Assembly (NCBI RefSeq): GCF_000986795.1
Contig: NZ_LAYZ01000001.1
Coordinates: forward strand, 558,001-622,000
Direction: 5' to 3'
Origin: Salinicoccus sediminis
GTDB taxonomy: Bacteria; Bacillota; Bacilli; Staphylococcales; Salinicoccaceae
DNA length: 64,000 bases
Shown here: positions 55,248-64,000 of the stretch, one piece after another
Layout: every line of letters starts with the position of its first letter
How positions within the stretch are numbered: position 1 is the stretch's first letter
Notes under the pieces: model-generated
What the model saw: the letters and a program-made list of their open reading frames with translations, nothing else
The model's database searches: none
Told to the model about the DNA's origin: nothing
Program-made: the position numbers and the translations under genes

Positions 55248-57659
55248 TTAATTCGCCACTATGTTTACGAGTTTGCCAGGAACCACGATGACCTTTCTGA
55301 TTGTCTTGTCGTGAATGACTTCCTGTACTTTGTCAGATTCGATTGCGATGCGCTCAAGATCCTCTTTCCCGGCATCAGTCGGCACATTCATCTTCTCCTT
55401 CACTTTGCCGTTGACCTGTATGACGATTTCGATTTCAGCCTCCACGACTTTGGATTCGTCGAATACCGGCCATGCTTCATACGTGATCGTTTCAGGGTTA
55501 CCCAGCCTGTGCCAGAGTTCCTCTGCCAGATGCGGTGTTATCGGAGAGAGCATCTTGATGAAACCTTCGATATATCCACGGCCCAGACTGTCCTGCCTGT
55601 AGCATTCATTGATGAATACCATGAGCTGTGAAATTGCCGTGTTGAAGCCAAGTGCCTCATAGTCGTCCGTGACCTTCCTGATCGTTTCGTGGTATACCTT
55701 ATCAAGTGCAGGTGTCTCCCCGTCCACGACAACCTCCCTCACGGAACCATCTTCATCGATGAGCAGGCGCCATACACGATCCAGGAACCGGCGTGCACCG
55801 TCGAGTCCGTTTTCACTCCAGGCAACGGAGGCATCAAGCGGCCCCATGAACATTTCATAGAGTCTCAGAGTATCCGCTCCGTGTGAATAGACGATATCGT
55901 CCGGATTGATGACATTCCCTTTCGATTTACTCATCTTTTCATTGCCTTCGCCGAGGATCATCCCCTGATTGTAGAGTTTCTGGAATGGCTCTTTCGTATG
56001 GACGACACCGATATCGTAAAGGACCTTGTGCCAGAATCTTGCATAGAGGAGATGAAGCACCGCATGCTCCGCACCACCGATGTAGAGATCCACCGGAAGC
56101 CAGTGTTCCAGCTTCTCCCTGGATGCCAGCTCCTCGGTATTATGCGGATCGATGTATCTCAGATAATACCAGCAGCTGCCCGCCCACTGGGGCATCGTAT
56201 TCGTTTCCCTCCGGCCTTTCACACCATCCTCACGCGTCACATTGACCCACTCTTCATTGTTCGCAAGCGGTGATTCACCGGTGCCGGAAGGTTTGATCTG
56301 GTCCATGACAGGCAGAGTCAGCGGCAGTTCACTTTCATCCACCGTGCTCATCGTGCCGTCTTCCCAGTGGATGACAGGAATCGGCTCGCCCCAGTAGCGC
56401 TGGCGTGAGAACAGCCAGTCGCGTAGCTTGTAGGTCGTCTCTTTCTGGCCGAGGCCTTTCTCTTCCAGCATTTCGATTGCCCTGCTGATCGCCTCATCCT
56501 TTTCCAGCCCATTGAGTACTCCGGAATTGACATGTCTGCCTTCACCCGTATAGGCCTCTTTCTCAACATCCCCGCCTTCGACAACTTCCACGATCGGCAG
56601 ATCGAACGTTTTGGCGAATTCATAGTCTCGCTCATCATGCGCCGGAACCGCCATGATGGCCCCGGAGCCGTATGACTGAAGCACATAGTCGGCAATCCAT
56701 ACAGGGATGTTTTCACCGGTGAACGGATTAATCGCATATGCGCCTGTGAAAGTGCCTGTTTTGACCTTCGCAAGGTCCGTACGCTCAAGGTCGCTCTTGC
56801 GGGCAGCCCGTTCCTGATAATCCTTCACGCTGTCCCTGTGCTCATCGGTCGTAATCCTGCCGATCAGTTCATGCTCAGGCGACAGCACGGCATATGTCGC
56901 ACCGTACACGGTATCCGGCCGTGTGGTGAACACGCTGAATGACTCATCAGATCCGTCGATCTCAAACCTGATGTTGGCACCATCGGATTTACCGATCCAG
57001 TTGCGCTGCATATCCTTGAGTGATTCCGGCCAGTCCAGATCCTCGAGATCCTCGATCAGGCGGTCGGCGTATTCAGTGATCCTGAGTACCCACTGGCGCA
57101 TCGGTTTCCTCACTACCGGATGCCCGCCGCGCTCGGACAGTCCGTCGATCACCTCTTCGTTAGCAAGCACAGTGCCAAGGGCCTCACACCAGTTGACCGG
57201 CACTTCGTCCACATAGGCAAGCCCTTTGTTGTACAGCTGTATGAAAATCCACTGTGTCCATTTGTAGTACTGCGGATCCGTCGTATTTATCTCGCGGTCC
57301 CAGTCATAGCTGAAACCGAGTTCCTTGATCTGGCGACGGAAGTTATTGATGTTCATCTGGTTGAATTCCGTGATGTCGTTGCCTGTATCGATCGCATACT
57401 GTTCTGCAGGCAGACCGAATGCATCCCAGCCCATTGGATGGAGTACATTATACCCCTGCATACGTTTCATGCGCGAGATGATATCTGTTGCCGTATATCC
57501 TTCCGGATGGCCCACATGGAGGCCGGCGCCCGACGGGTACGGAAACATGTCCAGCGCATAGAATTTCTTTTTGCCCAGTTCATCCTCCGTCCTGAAAGTC
57601 TTTTCTGTTTCCCAATGATGCTGCCATTTTTTCTCGATTTCCTTATGATCGAACGTCAT
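55248..57659 (-). CDS. leuS: leucyl-tRNA synthetase
   Basis: Class I synthetase of 803 residues, the usual bacterial LeuS size. The HIGH motif is [11 protein letters not shown] (near residue 47) and KMSKS is in [11 protein letters not shown] (near residue 575). The CP1 editing domain lies between ([13 protein letters not shown] and the DERDYEF editing aspartate region). A leucine T-box leader controls it. GGGGAGGA precedes the ATG. Its own ending is at the shared terminator with the flavoprotein gene. Confidence 0.97.
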   Translation of the reverse strand: MTFDHKEIEKKWQHHWETEKTFRTEDELGKKKFYALDMFPYPSGAGLHVGHPEGYTATDIISRMKRMQGYNVLHPMGWDAFGLPAEQYAIDTGNDITEFNQMNINNFRRQIKELGFSYDWDREINTTDPQYYKWTQWIFIQLYNKGLAYVDEVPVNWCEALGTVLANEEVIDGLSERGGHPVVRKPMRQWVLRITEYADRLIEDLEDLDWPESLKDMQRNWIGKSDGANIRFEIDGSDESFSVFTTRPDTVYGATYAVLSPEHELIGRITTDEHRDSVKDYQERAARKSDLERTDLAKVKTGTFTGAYAINPFTGENIPVWIADYVLQSYGSGAIMAVPAHDERDYEFAKTFDLPIVEVVEGGDVEKEAYTGEGRHVNSGVLNGLEKDEAISRAIEMLEEKGLGQKETTYKLRDWLFSRQRYWGEPIPVIHWEDGTMSTVDESELPLTLPVMDQIKPSGTGESPLANNEEWVNVTREDGVKGRRETNTMPQWAGSCWYYLRYIDPHNTEELASREKLEHWLPVDLYIGGAEHAVLHLLYARFWHKVLYDIGVVHTKEPFQKLYNQGMILGEGNEKMSKSKGNVINPDDIVYSHGADTLRLYEMFMGPLDASVAWSENGLDGARRFLDRVWRLLIDEDGSVREVVVDGETPALDKVYHETIRKVTDDYEALGFNTAISQLMVFINECYRQDSLGRGYIEGFIKMLSPITPHLAEELWHRLGNPETITYEAWPVFDESKVVEAEIEIVIQVNGKVKEKMNVPTDAGKEDLERIAIESDKVQEVIHDKTIRKVIVVPGKLVNIVAN

Positions 57660-57679
57660 AAAAATTCCTCCCCGTAAAT

Positions 57680-57880
57680 AAAAAATCCCATGCCTGTATA
57701 AGGCATGGGACGATCGTATAATCTATACAACCGCGGTACCACCCGCATTCACTTTAAAGTGCAGCTTAATTTTTTATGAGATTAGGTTGACATCGGACGA
57801 GTTCACATGCATCCACTGCCGGCTTCCACCATACGCGGCTCTCTTGTAATGGAATGTATACTACTACTTCCGACACTTAT
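57680..57880 (-). promoter_or_regulatory. leucine T-box leader of leuS
   Basis: On the minus strand the T-box core GGTGGTACC is at 57735-57743. A terminator with perfect TCCCATGCCT/AGGCATGGGA arms (57686-57710) and a T-run follows. The specifier-loop codon CTC (57799-57801, in GAACTCG) reads leucine. The stretch 57660-57946 between leuS and ogt holds only this leader and its promoter. Confidence 0.93.
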
Positions 57881-57881
57881 A

Positions 57882-57910
57882 AATATAAGATATATTCTTA
57901 AAATTAGCAA
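57882..57910 (-). promoter_or_regulatory. leuS promoter
   Basis: TTGCTA (57905-57910) and TATATT (57882-57887) on the minus strand are 17 bases apart, just upstream of the T-box leader. Confidence 0.65.
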
Positions 57911-57946
57911 GATGTATATTTCGGGACATGAAATGATTCCGACATG

Positions 57947-58405
57947 CTACCTTCTCTCCAGACCCAGCAGCTTCTCCTTCTTATCGAGCCCGCCCGTATA
58001 GCCTCCGAGTGATCCGTCATGGGCGATTACCCGGTGGCAGGGCACAATGATCGAAATCGGGTTTTTCCCGTTGGCATTCGCCACCGCGCGGGAATAGGTC
58101 GGCCCGCCGCAGTCCTCAGCCAGCGTCTTGTAGCTGATCGTTTCACCATACGGGATTTCATACAGCCGTTTCCACACTTTCTGCTGAAAAGGCGTCCCTC
58201 TACGGGACAGGTTGAGCGGGACATCAAACCGCTGCCTGTCACCGGCGAAGTACTCCCTCAGTTCCCTGACGCACTGGTCGAGGATTTCATTGGAGGCATT
58301 CCCTGCACTGTCTTCATCAGTGTAATCCACACCGACTATCGAGCCGTGTTCTTCAGCAATCTTCAAATATCCGACAGGAGTTTCCATAAAACGTTCATTG
58401 ATCAT
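57947..58405 (-). CDS. ogt: methylated-DNA--protein-cysteine methyltransferase
   Basis: Suicide DNA repair protein of 152 residues that takes the methyl group from O6-methylguanine. The active-site cysteine is in VPCHRVIAHDGSLGGYTGG, and the helix-turn-helix region FQQKVWKRLYEIPYGETISY is present. No strong ribosome site is visible; the gene begins five bases after the ABC permease stop, suggesting coupling. Length fits the Ogt type without an Ada regulatory domain. Confidence 0.95.
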   Translation of the reverse strand: MINERFMETPVGYLKIAEEHGSIVGVDYTDEDSAGNASNEILDQCVRELREYFAGDRQRFDVPLNLSRRGTPFQQKVWKRLYEIPYGETISYKTLAEDCGGPTYSRAVANANGKNPISIIVPCHRVIAHDGSLGGYTGGLDKKEKLLGLERR

Positions 58406-58410
58406 CTAAA

Positions 58411-59964
58411 TCAGTCCTTGTATATGATATTGAACCCTTTCTCATACCGTTTCCTGACAGCACGGAGAAACAGCATGGACGCTCCGGCTGAAACAGCGAG
58501 TACTGATAGCACGATTGCTATCAGTGAGTGATCGAGTCCGCCGTCCCCCCTCGCAAAAGAAACCGAAATGAAACCGGCGGCAATCAGCAGCACACCCATG
58601 ATTACCGACAGTATGACATTGGTCGCCGTATCGAGCCTTTTGGCAGGGTTCTTCCTGCTCACCACCGGCTGCATGCTTCCGGCGAACATACCGGCCGGTA
58701 TGACAGCAAGTGACACCAGGATGATAAACAGTGAGGAATAGAGGAACGCAGCCGTACTGACAGGCAGAAGCATCCAGGCGACGACAGCCGCCAGTAAATA
58801 TACAGGTGTGATCGTCATTATGTTGAACAGATATTTTGCCTTCACAAGATCAGCCGGTTTCACCGGCATTATTTTCAGAAACTCAAAATGCGCTGCATCC
58901 CGCGCCGTATTATAGGCGCCTGCAAAAAGTGATATCACTATCGTGCCGGCGACAGATACCGCAATCATCCGTTCATCATGCATACTGCCGCCCCCTTCAA
59001 TGGCGGCCGGATTGGTGTACATGATGAAAATCATGACACCCGGCAGGAGATACTGGGGCAGCAGCACCGCCCATTCCTTGAAGTCACGCAGAGTCATCCG
59101 CATATCCTTCTGCACGAGAGTCCTTACAGGCGACGCGGCATCAGCTGAAGCGTCCCTGTTCCGGCGTTTCACCGACTGCTCCCCCACCCATCCGGATTTG
59201 AAGGCGTGAACCACGAACGAACGGAGCAGAATCACGAGTACGGCGGCAAGTGCGGCTGAAACCACGATACCGGCGAGTCCGCCGGCGGGATTGAAGTTGT
59301 AGAGGAAACCGCTGTACAGGAATGATGCATCCGGCAGGCTCCCTGAAATATCCTGTACAGAAGAGCCGCCGACAAGGAGTACGCCATACACAAGCACGAA
59401 TGAAATACCGCCCAGAAACGACAGGACTTCACTGACTTTATTCGCAGGGAGCACTTTCGTCACCGCAAAAACCAGACCGTAGGCAAGCGACATGGCGACG
59501 ATGCTGAGCAAGAGGAAGTAGAATATATGGGTCACTGTCAGAAGCCACTGCCCTTCCCTCATTGAGAACAGCACGCCGGTAATGATGCCGAGCGCTCCCA
59601 TGATCAGCGCCGTATTGATCAGCCACTGACGGATGAACTTAGCCGCAAAAAGGGCGGCCGGTGAAACCGGAAATGTCAGGTAGAGCTGTATGTTCCGGTC
59701 CATGAACATCTCTTTAATGATCGAATTCACCGCAAGCAGTGTCAGGAGCAGGACAGCCGCAAGCGACAGCAGGAGCATGAAACCGCCGAGGCCCTCCTCA
59801 CCTGCCCCCAGTATTTTTAGGGAAAGCACCGACACGACGCTTGGCAGGATGAACAGTGCGATGACCGCAGCAAGCAGCCCGTAGACAACTTTTTTGGCAT
59901 CACTGAGCGTTTTCATGTAGTTGATCATGGAACGCATCTCCACTCCCAGGATGAATCTGATCAT
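58411..59964 (-). CDS. ABC transporter permease
   Basis: A 517-residue membrane protein with about 10-12 hydrophobic segments, a putative ABC-2-like exporter permease. It lies five bases after the ATPase gene. The large cytoplasmic middle (about residues 260-300, RNRDASADAASPVRTLVQKDMRM) and the N-terminus RSMINYMKTLSDAKK fit permeases of the YthQ/EcsB-like group. GGGGGGCTG precedes the ATG. The substrate is unknown, and efflux of a peptide, lipid or drug is possible. Confidence 0.8.
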   Translation of the reverse strand: MIRFILGVEMRSMINYMKTLSDAKKVVYGLLAAVIALFILPSVVSVLSLKILGAGEEGLGGFMLLLSLAAVLLLTLLAVNSIIKEMFMDRNIQLYLTFPVSPAALFAAKFIRQWLINTALIMGALGIITGVLFSMREGQWLLTVTHIFYFLLLSIVAMSLAYGLVFAVTKVLPANKVSEVLSFLGGISFVLVYGVLLVGGSSVQDISGSLPDASFLYSGFLYNFNPAGGLAGIVVSAALAAVLVILLRSFVVHAFKSGWVGEQSVKRRNRDASADAASPVRTLVQKDMRMTLRDFKEWAVLLPQYLLPGVMIFIMYTNPAAIEGGGSMHDERMIAVSVAGTIVISLFAGAYNTARDAAHFEFLKIMPVKPADLVKAKYLFNIMTITPVYLLAAVVAWMLLPVSTAAFLYSSLFIILVSLAVIPAGMFAGSMQPVVSRKNPAKRLDTATNVILSVIMGVLLIAAGFISVSFARGDGGLDHSLIAIVLSVLAVSAGASMLFLRAVRKRYEKGFNIIYKD

Positions 59965-59969
59965 AGGTT

Positions 59970-60695
59970 TCAGCCCCCCTCGGTCAGTTCAAGGAAGACA
60001 TCTTCAAGACTCGCATCCGGCTTGCCGGCAACCGCCCTGAGCTCATCAAGTGTGCCGGAATTTCTGGCAACACCTTGATAGATGATCAGTATCCTGTCCG
60101 CAATCTCTTCGGCCAGGCTCAGGGTATGGGTCGTCAAAAATACGGTATGCCCCGCTGCCGTATATGCCCTGAGGTAATTCTTCAGATTCCTGTTGCTTTT
60201 CGGGTCGAGCCCGACGGTCGGTTCATCCAGGAACACGATGTCCGGATGATGCATCAGCGCCCCGATGATCACCAGCTTCTGCCTCATCCCGTGGGAATAG
60301 TTTTCAACAAGTGTGTCCAGCCTGCCTTCGAGATCGAAAAAATCCAAAAAGTATTCCAGCTCCCGCTCGTATTCCTCCTGCTGCATGCCATAGACGCCTG
60401 CCACGAAATTCAGGTACTCGCGGCCGGACAGTTTGCCGATGATATCCGGGGTGTCGGGCACAAAACTGATCCTTTTTTTGAGTTCTGTCTTATCCAGCCT
60501 CATCTCTTCGCCCAGAATTTCAACAGAACCCCCTGTCGGTTCCAAAAGCCCCATCAGCATTCTTATCGTCGTTGATTTACCGGAGCCGTTCGGGCCAAGG
60601 AAAGCGAAAAGCTCCCCTTTCGGCACTTCGAAATCCAGGCTGTCAACGGCTGTAGCCGAACCGAAAATTTTTGTTAATCCTTCTGCTTTTATCAT
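59970..60695 (-). CDS. ABC transporter ATP-binding protein
   Basis: A 241-residue ATPase. Walker A GPNGSGKSTT (about residues 37-46), the signature ENYSHGMRQKL (a variant of LSGGQ) and Walker B IVFLDEPTVGLD, then the switch histidine in LTTHTLSLAEE, are all present. The ATG at 60695 (MIKAEGLTKIFG) is nine bases past AAAGGA; longer readings add a stretch with no homology. Operon with the permease and ogt. Confidence 0.92.
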   Translation of the reverse strand: MIKAEGLTKIFGSATAVDSLDFEVPKGELFAFLGPNGSGKSTTIRMLMGLLEPTGGSVEILGEEMRLDKTELKKRISFVPDTPDIIGKLSGREYLNFVAGVYGMQQEEYERELEYFLDFFDLEGRLDTLVENYSHGMRQKLVIIGALMHHPDIVFLDEPTVGLDPKSNRNLKNYLRAYTAAGHTVFLTTHTLSLAEEIADRILIIYQGVARNSGTLDELRAVAGKPDASLEDVFLELTEGG

Positions 60696-60808
60696 TAGCG
60701 CCGTTCCTTTCATCAAGCATGACTGTCTTACGAAAATGTTATACCTTTTGTGCACTATGCACAACCTTTATGATACAATCCCACATAGGAAATGGTCGGT
60801 GAAATGCT

Positions 60809-61783
60809 ATGGAAAAATTCAAATACAGTTTTGATGATAAAAGATACCACACATGGAATTATCATCTGAAAAATAAATTCAATGAAAAAATCTTCAAAGT
60901 CGCACTCGATGCCGGTTTCGACTGCCCCAACAGGGATGGCACCGTGGCGTATGGCGGCTGCACTTTCTGTTCCGTTGCAGGAAGCGGGGACTTTGCAGGG
61001 GACCGGGTCGACCCGATCCCCGTCCAATTCGAAAAGATCAGAGCGGATATGCAGAGCAGAAAATGGAAAAACGGCAAATACATCGCCTACTTCCAGTCAT
61101 TCACCAATACGCATGCCCCGCTTGCAGACCTCAAGGAAAAGTTTGAAGCCGCCCTTGAGATAGAGGGCGTCGTCGGGCTGTCCATCGGTACACGTCCCGA
61201 CTGTCTGCCGGATGATGTTGTGGAATATCTGGCGGAACTGAACAAACGTACATATCTATGGGTGGAACTCGGCCTGCAGACCGCGCATGAGGAAACTTCC
61301 AGACTCATAAACCGGGCACACGATCTTGCGTGCTATATTGAAGGTGTCAAAAAACTGAGGAAACATGATATCAATGTATGCAGTCACATCATCAACGGCC
61401 TGCCCGGTGAAGATTATGAAATGATGATGGAAACATGCCGCACGGTCGCGGGCATGGATGTGCAGGGCATAAAGATCCATCTGCTCCACCTGTTGAAAGG
61501 GACACCGATGATCAAACAGTATGAAAAAGGGATGGTATCGTTCCTCACGCAGAAGGAATACACGGATCTCGTCGTCGATCAGCTTGAGATCCTGCCGCCG
61601 GAAATGGTCGTCCACCGCATCACAGGCGACGGCCCGATCGACCAGCTCATCGGCCCGATGTGGAGCACTGACAAATGGAGTGTGCTGAACGGTATTGATG
61701 AGGCATTTAAACAAAGGGATACATGCCAGGGTGCAAAATATGAGGAGGATGCCTATGCTCGCACGCGTACTGCCCTACGCTAA
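60809..61783 (+). CDS. YtqA radical SAM protein (TIGR01212 family)
   Basis: A 324-residue radical-SAM enzyme. The cluster cysteines are in DCPNRDGTVAYGGCTFC (about residues 33-49; this family spaces the first cysteine further than CxxxCxxC), with the SAM-binding region LGLQTAHEETSRLINRAH later. The family is linked to tRNA or cofactor modification; the reaction here is unknown. The weak GGTGAAA site precedes the ATG. ytqB follows with a 29-base overlap, the conserved pair in Bacilli. Confidence 0.88.
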   Translation: MEKFKYSFDDKRYHTWNYHLKNKFNEKIFKVALDAGFDCPNRDGTVAYGGCTFCSVAGSGDFAGDRVDPIPVQFEKIRADMQSRKWKNGKYIAYFQSFTNTHAPLADLKEKFEAALEIEGVVGLSIGTRPDCLPDDVVEYLAELNKRTYLWVELGLQTAHEETSRLINRAHDLACYIEGVKKLRKHDINVCSHIINGLPGEDYEMMMETCRTVAGMDVQGIKIHLLHLLKGTPMIKQYEKGMVSFLTQKEYTDLVVDQLEILPPEMVVHRITGDGPIDQLIGPMWSTDKWSVLNGIDEAFKQRDTCQGAKYEEDAYARTRTALR

Positions 61784-62315
61784 AGATCTCGCACGGGAAG
61801 TTGTCAGCCCGGGGGACACCGTTGTCGATGCGACTTGCGGGAACGGGCATGACACCAGATTCCTTTCGGAGCTTACAGGTCCCGGCGGCCATGTGCTGAG
61901 TTTTGATATACAGCCCGGTGCAATCGAAAATGCCAGGGAGCTCTGCAGTCCCGCGGGCAATATAGAGTTCATCCTTGATTCCCATGCCAATGTTGACCGA
62001 TACCTCGGCGGCAGACCTGTCAAGGCGGCCATGTTCAATCTCGGCTATCTGCCAAAAGGCGATAAGACCATCACTACTGAATACAAATCGACCATCCTCG
62101 CGATTGAAAAGATATTCCACGCAATGGTCCCGGGGGGGCGCATCATCATTGTCGTCTATCACGGCCACCCTGAAGGGAAACTGGAAAAAGAGGCACTGAC
62201 GGCAGCCCTCGCAGAGTGGCCGCAAAAAGAATCCCAGATTCTGGAGTACCGCTTCATCAACCAGAAGAACGATGCCCCTTATATACTGTGCATAGAAAAG
62301 AATAGGAAAAAATAG
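61755..62315 (+). CDS. YtqB class I SAM-dependent methyltransferase
   Basis: A 186-residue methyltransferase of the rRNA/tRNA methylase superfamily. SAM motifs VVDATCGNGHDTRF (about residues 20-33) and LSFDIQPGAIENA (about 44-56) and an NLGYLPKGDK catalytic-type loop are visible. The ATG at 61755 has GAGGAGG five to six bases upstream and overlaps the end of ytqA; earlier in-frame starts lack this site. Methyl target unknown; an RNA base is likely from the family. A terminator follows at once. Confidence 0.9.
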   Translation: MLARVLPYAKDLAREVVSPGDTVVDATCGNGHDTRFLSELTGPGGHVLSFDIQPGAIENARELCSPAGNIEFILDSHANVDRYLGGRPVKAAMFNLGYLPKGDKTITTEYKSTILAIEKIFHAMVPGGRIIIVVYHGHPEGKLEKEALTAALAEWPQKESQILEYRFINQKNDAPYILCIEKNRKK

Positions 62316-62344
62316 GATGGATCAGAGAGTTCTCTGATCCATCC
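62315..62344. terminator. terminator between ytqB and the hydrolase gene
   Basis: GGATGGATCAGAGA and TCTCTGATCCATCC are perfect 14-base arms around two bases. A TATTTTTT run follows on the minus strand, so it mainly serves the hydrolase gene, and it also starts at the ytqB stop. Confidence 0.8.
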
Positions 62345-62346
62345 TT

Positions 62347-63150
62347 CTATACCAGCAGCCCTATTTTGAACAATTGCATATTGAGGAACGTTACCAGCTG
62401 GTAGTACGGGATTTCTATATCCTCCCTCTGAAATATGCTGTGTTCACCGTCATCCAGTATATGGATGACGAGGTCCCCTGAATTGATTCGTTTTACATAT
62501 TTCGCCGACAGATAGGGGTCCACTATTTCATTGTTCCTGCTGAGTATGGACAGCACCGGCACATCTGGAAAATCATCAAGATGTTCAGTCGTCGTCTTCA
62601 TCTGGTTGATCACTGTGCGATACCAGTGGTAGCTGACTTTCCTCACGATCAGTTCGTCATTTTCATACCGTTCCAGATACTTTTCATCTTCTGTAAAATA
62701 CTTCATCCTGATGCCCGGGTTGAAGCGGGTCGCATCACTCGAGGTGCGGACACTTGTCTTCAGGGTGTTCTTCCTGTTCATGAATGACTGCTTGAATGAC
62801 AGGAGGGGGTTCAGCAGTACGATGCCGTCGACCTGCAGATTATTCAGCTTCACAGACTCAAGCGCAACCAGTCCACCGAGCCCCTGACCGATTATGAATG
62901 TGGGCAGACCGTACTCCTGGGCAGCCTTATACCACTCATCAATCCTGTCGGTATATTGCGCAAAATCAGTGATATGCCCTTTATTGACGCGCGTCGTCTG
63001 GCCGTGACCGGGAAGGTCGCCCGTTATGCAGTGGTAGCCTGAACGTCTCAGACGCGAAATCAGATCCGTATAGTATTCATGATGCTCCATCATGTCATGG
63101 ATGACGACCATGACCCCTTTCGGCTGCTGGTCAGTTTCCCATTTCCACAT
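62347..63150 (-). CDS. YtpA-like alpha/beta hydrolase lacking the nucleophilic serine
   Basis: A 267-residue alpha/beta-hydrolase of the lysophospholipase (YtpA) group, with MVVIHDMMEHHEYY near the start and GDLPGHGQTTR as oxyanion region. Where YtpA has GHSMGG this protein has GQGLGG (residues 88-93), so the nucleophile is glycine. The aspartate (NNEIVDPY) and histidine (DGEHSIF) of the triad appear to remain. Catalysis by the usual mechanism is therefore unlikely; a binding or regulatory role is possible. It may be typical for staphylococcal relatives, but I could not check. A GGAG site lies before the start. Confidence 0.82.
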   Translation of the reverse strand: MWKWETDQQPKGVMVVIHDMMEHHEYYTDLISRLRRSGYHCITGDLPGHGQTTRVNKGHITDFAQYTDRIDEWYKAAQEYGLPTFIIGQGLGGLVALESVKLNNLQVDGIVLLNPLLSFKQSFMNRKNTLKTSVRTSSDATRFNPGIRMKYFTEDEKYLERYENDELIVRKVSYHWYRTVINQMKTTTEHLDDFPDVPVLSILSRNNEIVDPYLSAKYVKRINSGDLVIHILDDGEHSIFQREDIEIPYYQLVTFLNMQLFKIGLLV

Positions 63151-63230
63151 CGTAATGCTCCTTACATAATTTTTTTCTAACGTTATGATAGACTTATTAT
63201 AACAATCTGATTAGAGAAAGGACATTGGAA

Positions 63231-63749
63231 ATGTTGATCGATTACAAGGGAAAGACACCAAAAATTCATGAAAGCGCTTTTATCGCACCGAATGCAACGG
63301 TGATCGGGGATGTGGAACTGGACAAGAATGCCTCTGTCTGGTTCGGTACAATTCTGCGGGGGGACATCGCGCCGGTCCGCATCGGAAAAAACACTAATAT
63401 CCAGGACCTCTCCATCCTGCATGAGACACCGGGGATGCCGCTCATCATAGAGGACAATGTCACTGTCGGCCACAAAGTGACCCTCCACAGCTGCACGATA
63501 AGAAGCAAAGCTCTGATCGGCATGGACTCCACCATACTTGACGGTGCCGTGATTGGCGAGAATGCCTTCATAGGCGCCGGCAGCCTCGTAACACCGGGCA
63601 CCGAAATCCCGCCGCACACACTTGCATTCGGCCGTCCGGCCAGAGTGGTCCGTGACCTGACGGATGATGATTTCAGGGAAATGGAACGCATCAATGAAAC
63701 ATATGTAAACCATATCCCTCACTATAAATCTGAAAATGATCAATATTAG
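63231..63749 (+). CDS. gamma-carbonic anhydrase family protein (hexapeptide repeat)
   Basis: A 172-residue left-handed beta-helix protein. The hexapeptide repeats (for example VIGDVELDKNASVWFG) and three metal histidines (LHETPG and VGHKVTLHSC) are present, as in gamma-class carbonic anhydrases and YtoA/YrdA-like proteins. Activity is not certain from sequence. The ATG at 63231 has AAAGGA eight bases upstream; a TTG two codons earlier is too near that site. It is divergent from the hydrolase gene and precedes the proline dehydrogenase gene. Confidence 0.9.
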   Translation: MLIDYKGKTPKIHESAFIAPNATVIGDVELDKNASVWFGTILRGDIAPVRIGKNTNIQDLSILHETPGMPLIIEDNVTVGHKVTLHSCTIRSKALIGMDSTILDGAVIGENAFIGAGSLVTPGTEIPPHTLAFGRPARVVRDLTDDDFREMERINETYVNHIPHYKSENDQY

Positions 63750-63788
63750 AAAATTTTAGTTGTTTAAAAATTATGTTTAAGAGTACAA

Positions 63789-63794
63789 TATAAT
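63789..63794 (+). promoter_or_regulatory. -10 element of the proline dehydrogenase gene
   Basis: A perfect TATAAT lies 29 bases before the ATG. No good -35 is visible at the right distance. Confidence 0.5.
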
Positions 63795-63822
63795 ATGGTA
63801 CTTAGATAAGAGGAGGGTGACT

Positions 63823-64000
63823 ATGCCAGTATTAAGAGATCTTTTCATTGCGCTTTCAGAGAATGAAATGCTGAATGATGCAAGTAAAAAAGTAGGACTG
63901 AAATTCGGAACCAACAAAGTCGTCGGAGGCATCACGATTGAGGAGACGATTGAAAGGTTCAAAGACATCAACAGCCAGGGAATGAGTGTGACCTTTGATA
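63823..64000 (+). CDS. proline dehydrogenase, N-terminal part
   Basis: The first 59 codons of a gene cut by the window end. The translation begins MPVLRDLFIALSENEMLND and continues with KKVGLKFG and GGITIEETIERFKDIN, which is like the start of the stand-alone FAD-dependent proline dehydrogenase of Staphylococcus (first step of proline to glutamate). The placement after the gamma-CA gene also matches. GAGGAGGG precedes the ATG. The rest of the protein is not in the window, so catalytic residues cannot be inspected. Confidence 0.85.
   Translation, partial: MPVLRDLFIALSENEMLNDASKKVGLKFGTNKVVGGITIEETIERFKDINSQGMSVTFD

Noticed and set aside
63231-63749. PaaY-type thioesterase linked to the phenylacetate genes
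   Set aside because: PaaY shares this fold, but the gene is 39 kb from the cluster in a conserved staphylococcal neighbourhood next to proline dehydrogenase.

Overview
The window looks like chromosomal core from a low-G+C Gram-positive of the Staphylococcaceae, most likely a halotolerant relative such as Salinicoccus (inference; base composition was not counted). The evidence is gene order. From about 24.7 kb onward the chain tyrS, pbp, fhs, acsA, acuABC, ccpA, aroA(G), ytxH/DUF948, murC, ftsK-like, ytpR, DUF1444, M42 peptidase, trmB, ytmP, dat, pepV, rsuA, murJ-like, HI0933-type flavoprotein, leuS, ogt, ABC pair, ytqA, ytqB, ytpA-like, gamma-CA and proline dehydrogenase is the arrangement known from Staphylococcus and Bacillus. 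T-box leaders, cre-type operators and strong AGGAGG-type ribosome sites fit this. I saw no rRNA, tRNA, CRISPR array, insertion sequence or prophage.

The left 24.7 kb is metabolic. At 47-4537 a minus-strand operon encodes a PdhA-type E1 alpha, E1 beta and E2 of a 2-oxoacid dehydrogenase complex, followed by a dehydrogenase that resembles phenylalanine dehydrogenase more than leucine dehydrogenase. A cre-type site sits just downstream of its promoter. From 4.6 to 13.2 kb are transport and housekeeping genes: DUF418 membrane protein, MFS exporter, lipoprotein, NCS1 permease, membrane dipeptidase, YjiH-type membrane protein and an NRDE/TANGO2 protein. From 13.2 to 24.1 kb lies a 14-gene minus-strand phenylacetyl-CoA cluster, in transcription order ferredoxin-NADP reductase, ferredoxin, paaA, paaB, paaC, paaD, EthD-like, paaF, paaG, aldehyde dehydrogenase, paaH, a third crotonase, paaX and a nitronate-monooxygenase-like flavoprotein. 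A paaI-type thioesterase gene diverges from its head.

Together the two left-hand operons suggest a phenylalanine route: phenylalanine to phenylpyruvate, phenylpyruvate to phenylacetyl-CoA by oxidative decarboxylation (no CoA ligase needed), then epoxidation and beta-oxidation-like steps. Three departures from the textbook paa set stand out. PaaE is absent and a ferredoxin reductase plus a single-cluster ferredoxin take its place at the operon head. PaaZ is absent, while a stand-alone aldehyde dehydrogenase and an extra crotonase are present. PaaK and the PaaJ thiolase are not in the window.

The right 39 kb is mostly translation, folate, acetate, cell-wall and RNA-modification genes. Oddities there are a penicillin-binding protein with a run of 18 aspartates at its C-terminus, an FtsK-like protein without a usable P-loop, a YtpA-like hydrolase without its nucleophilic serine, and a structured 160-base stretch between dat and ytmP that no gene explains.
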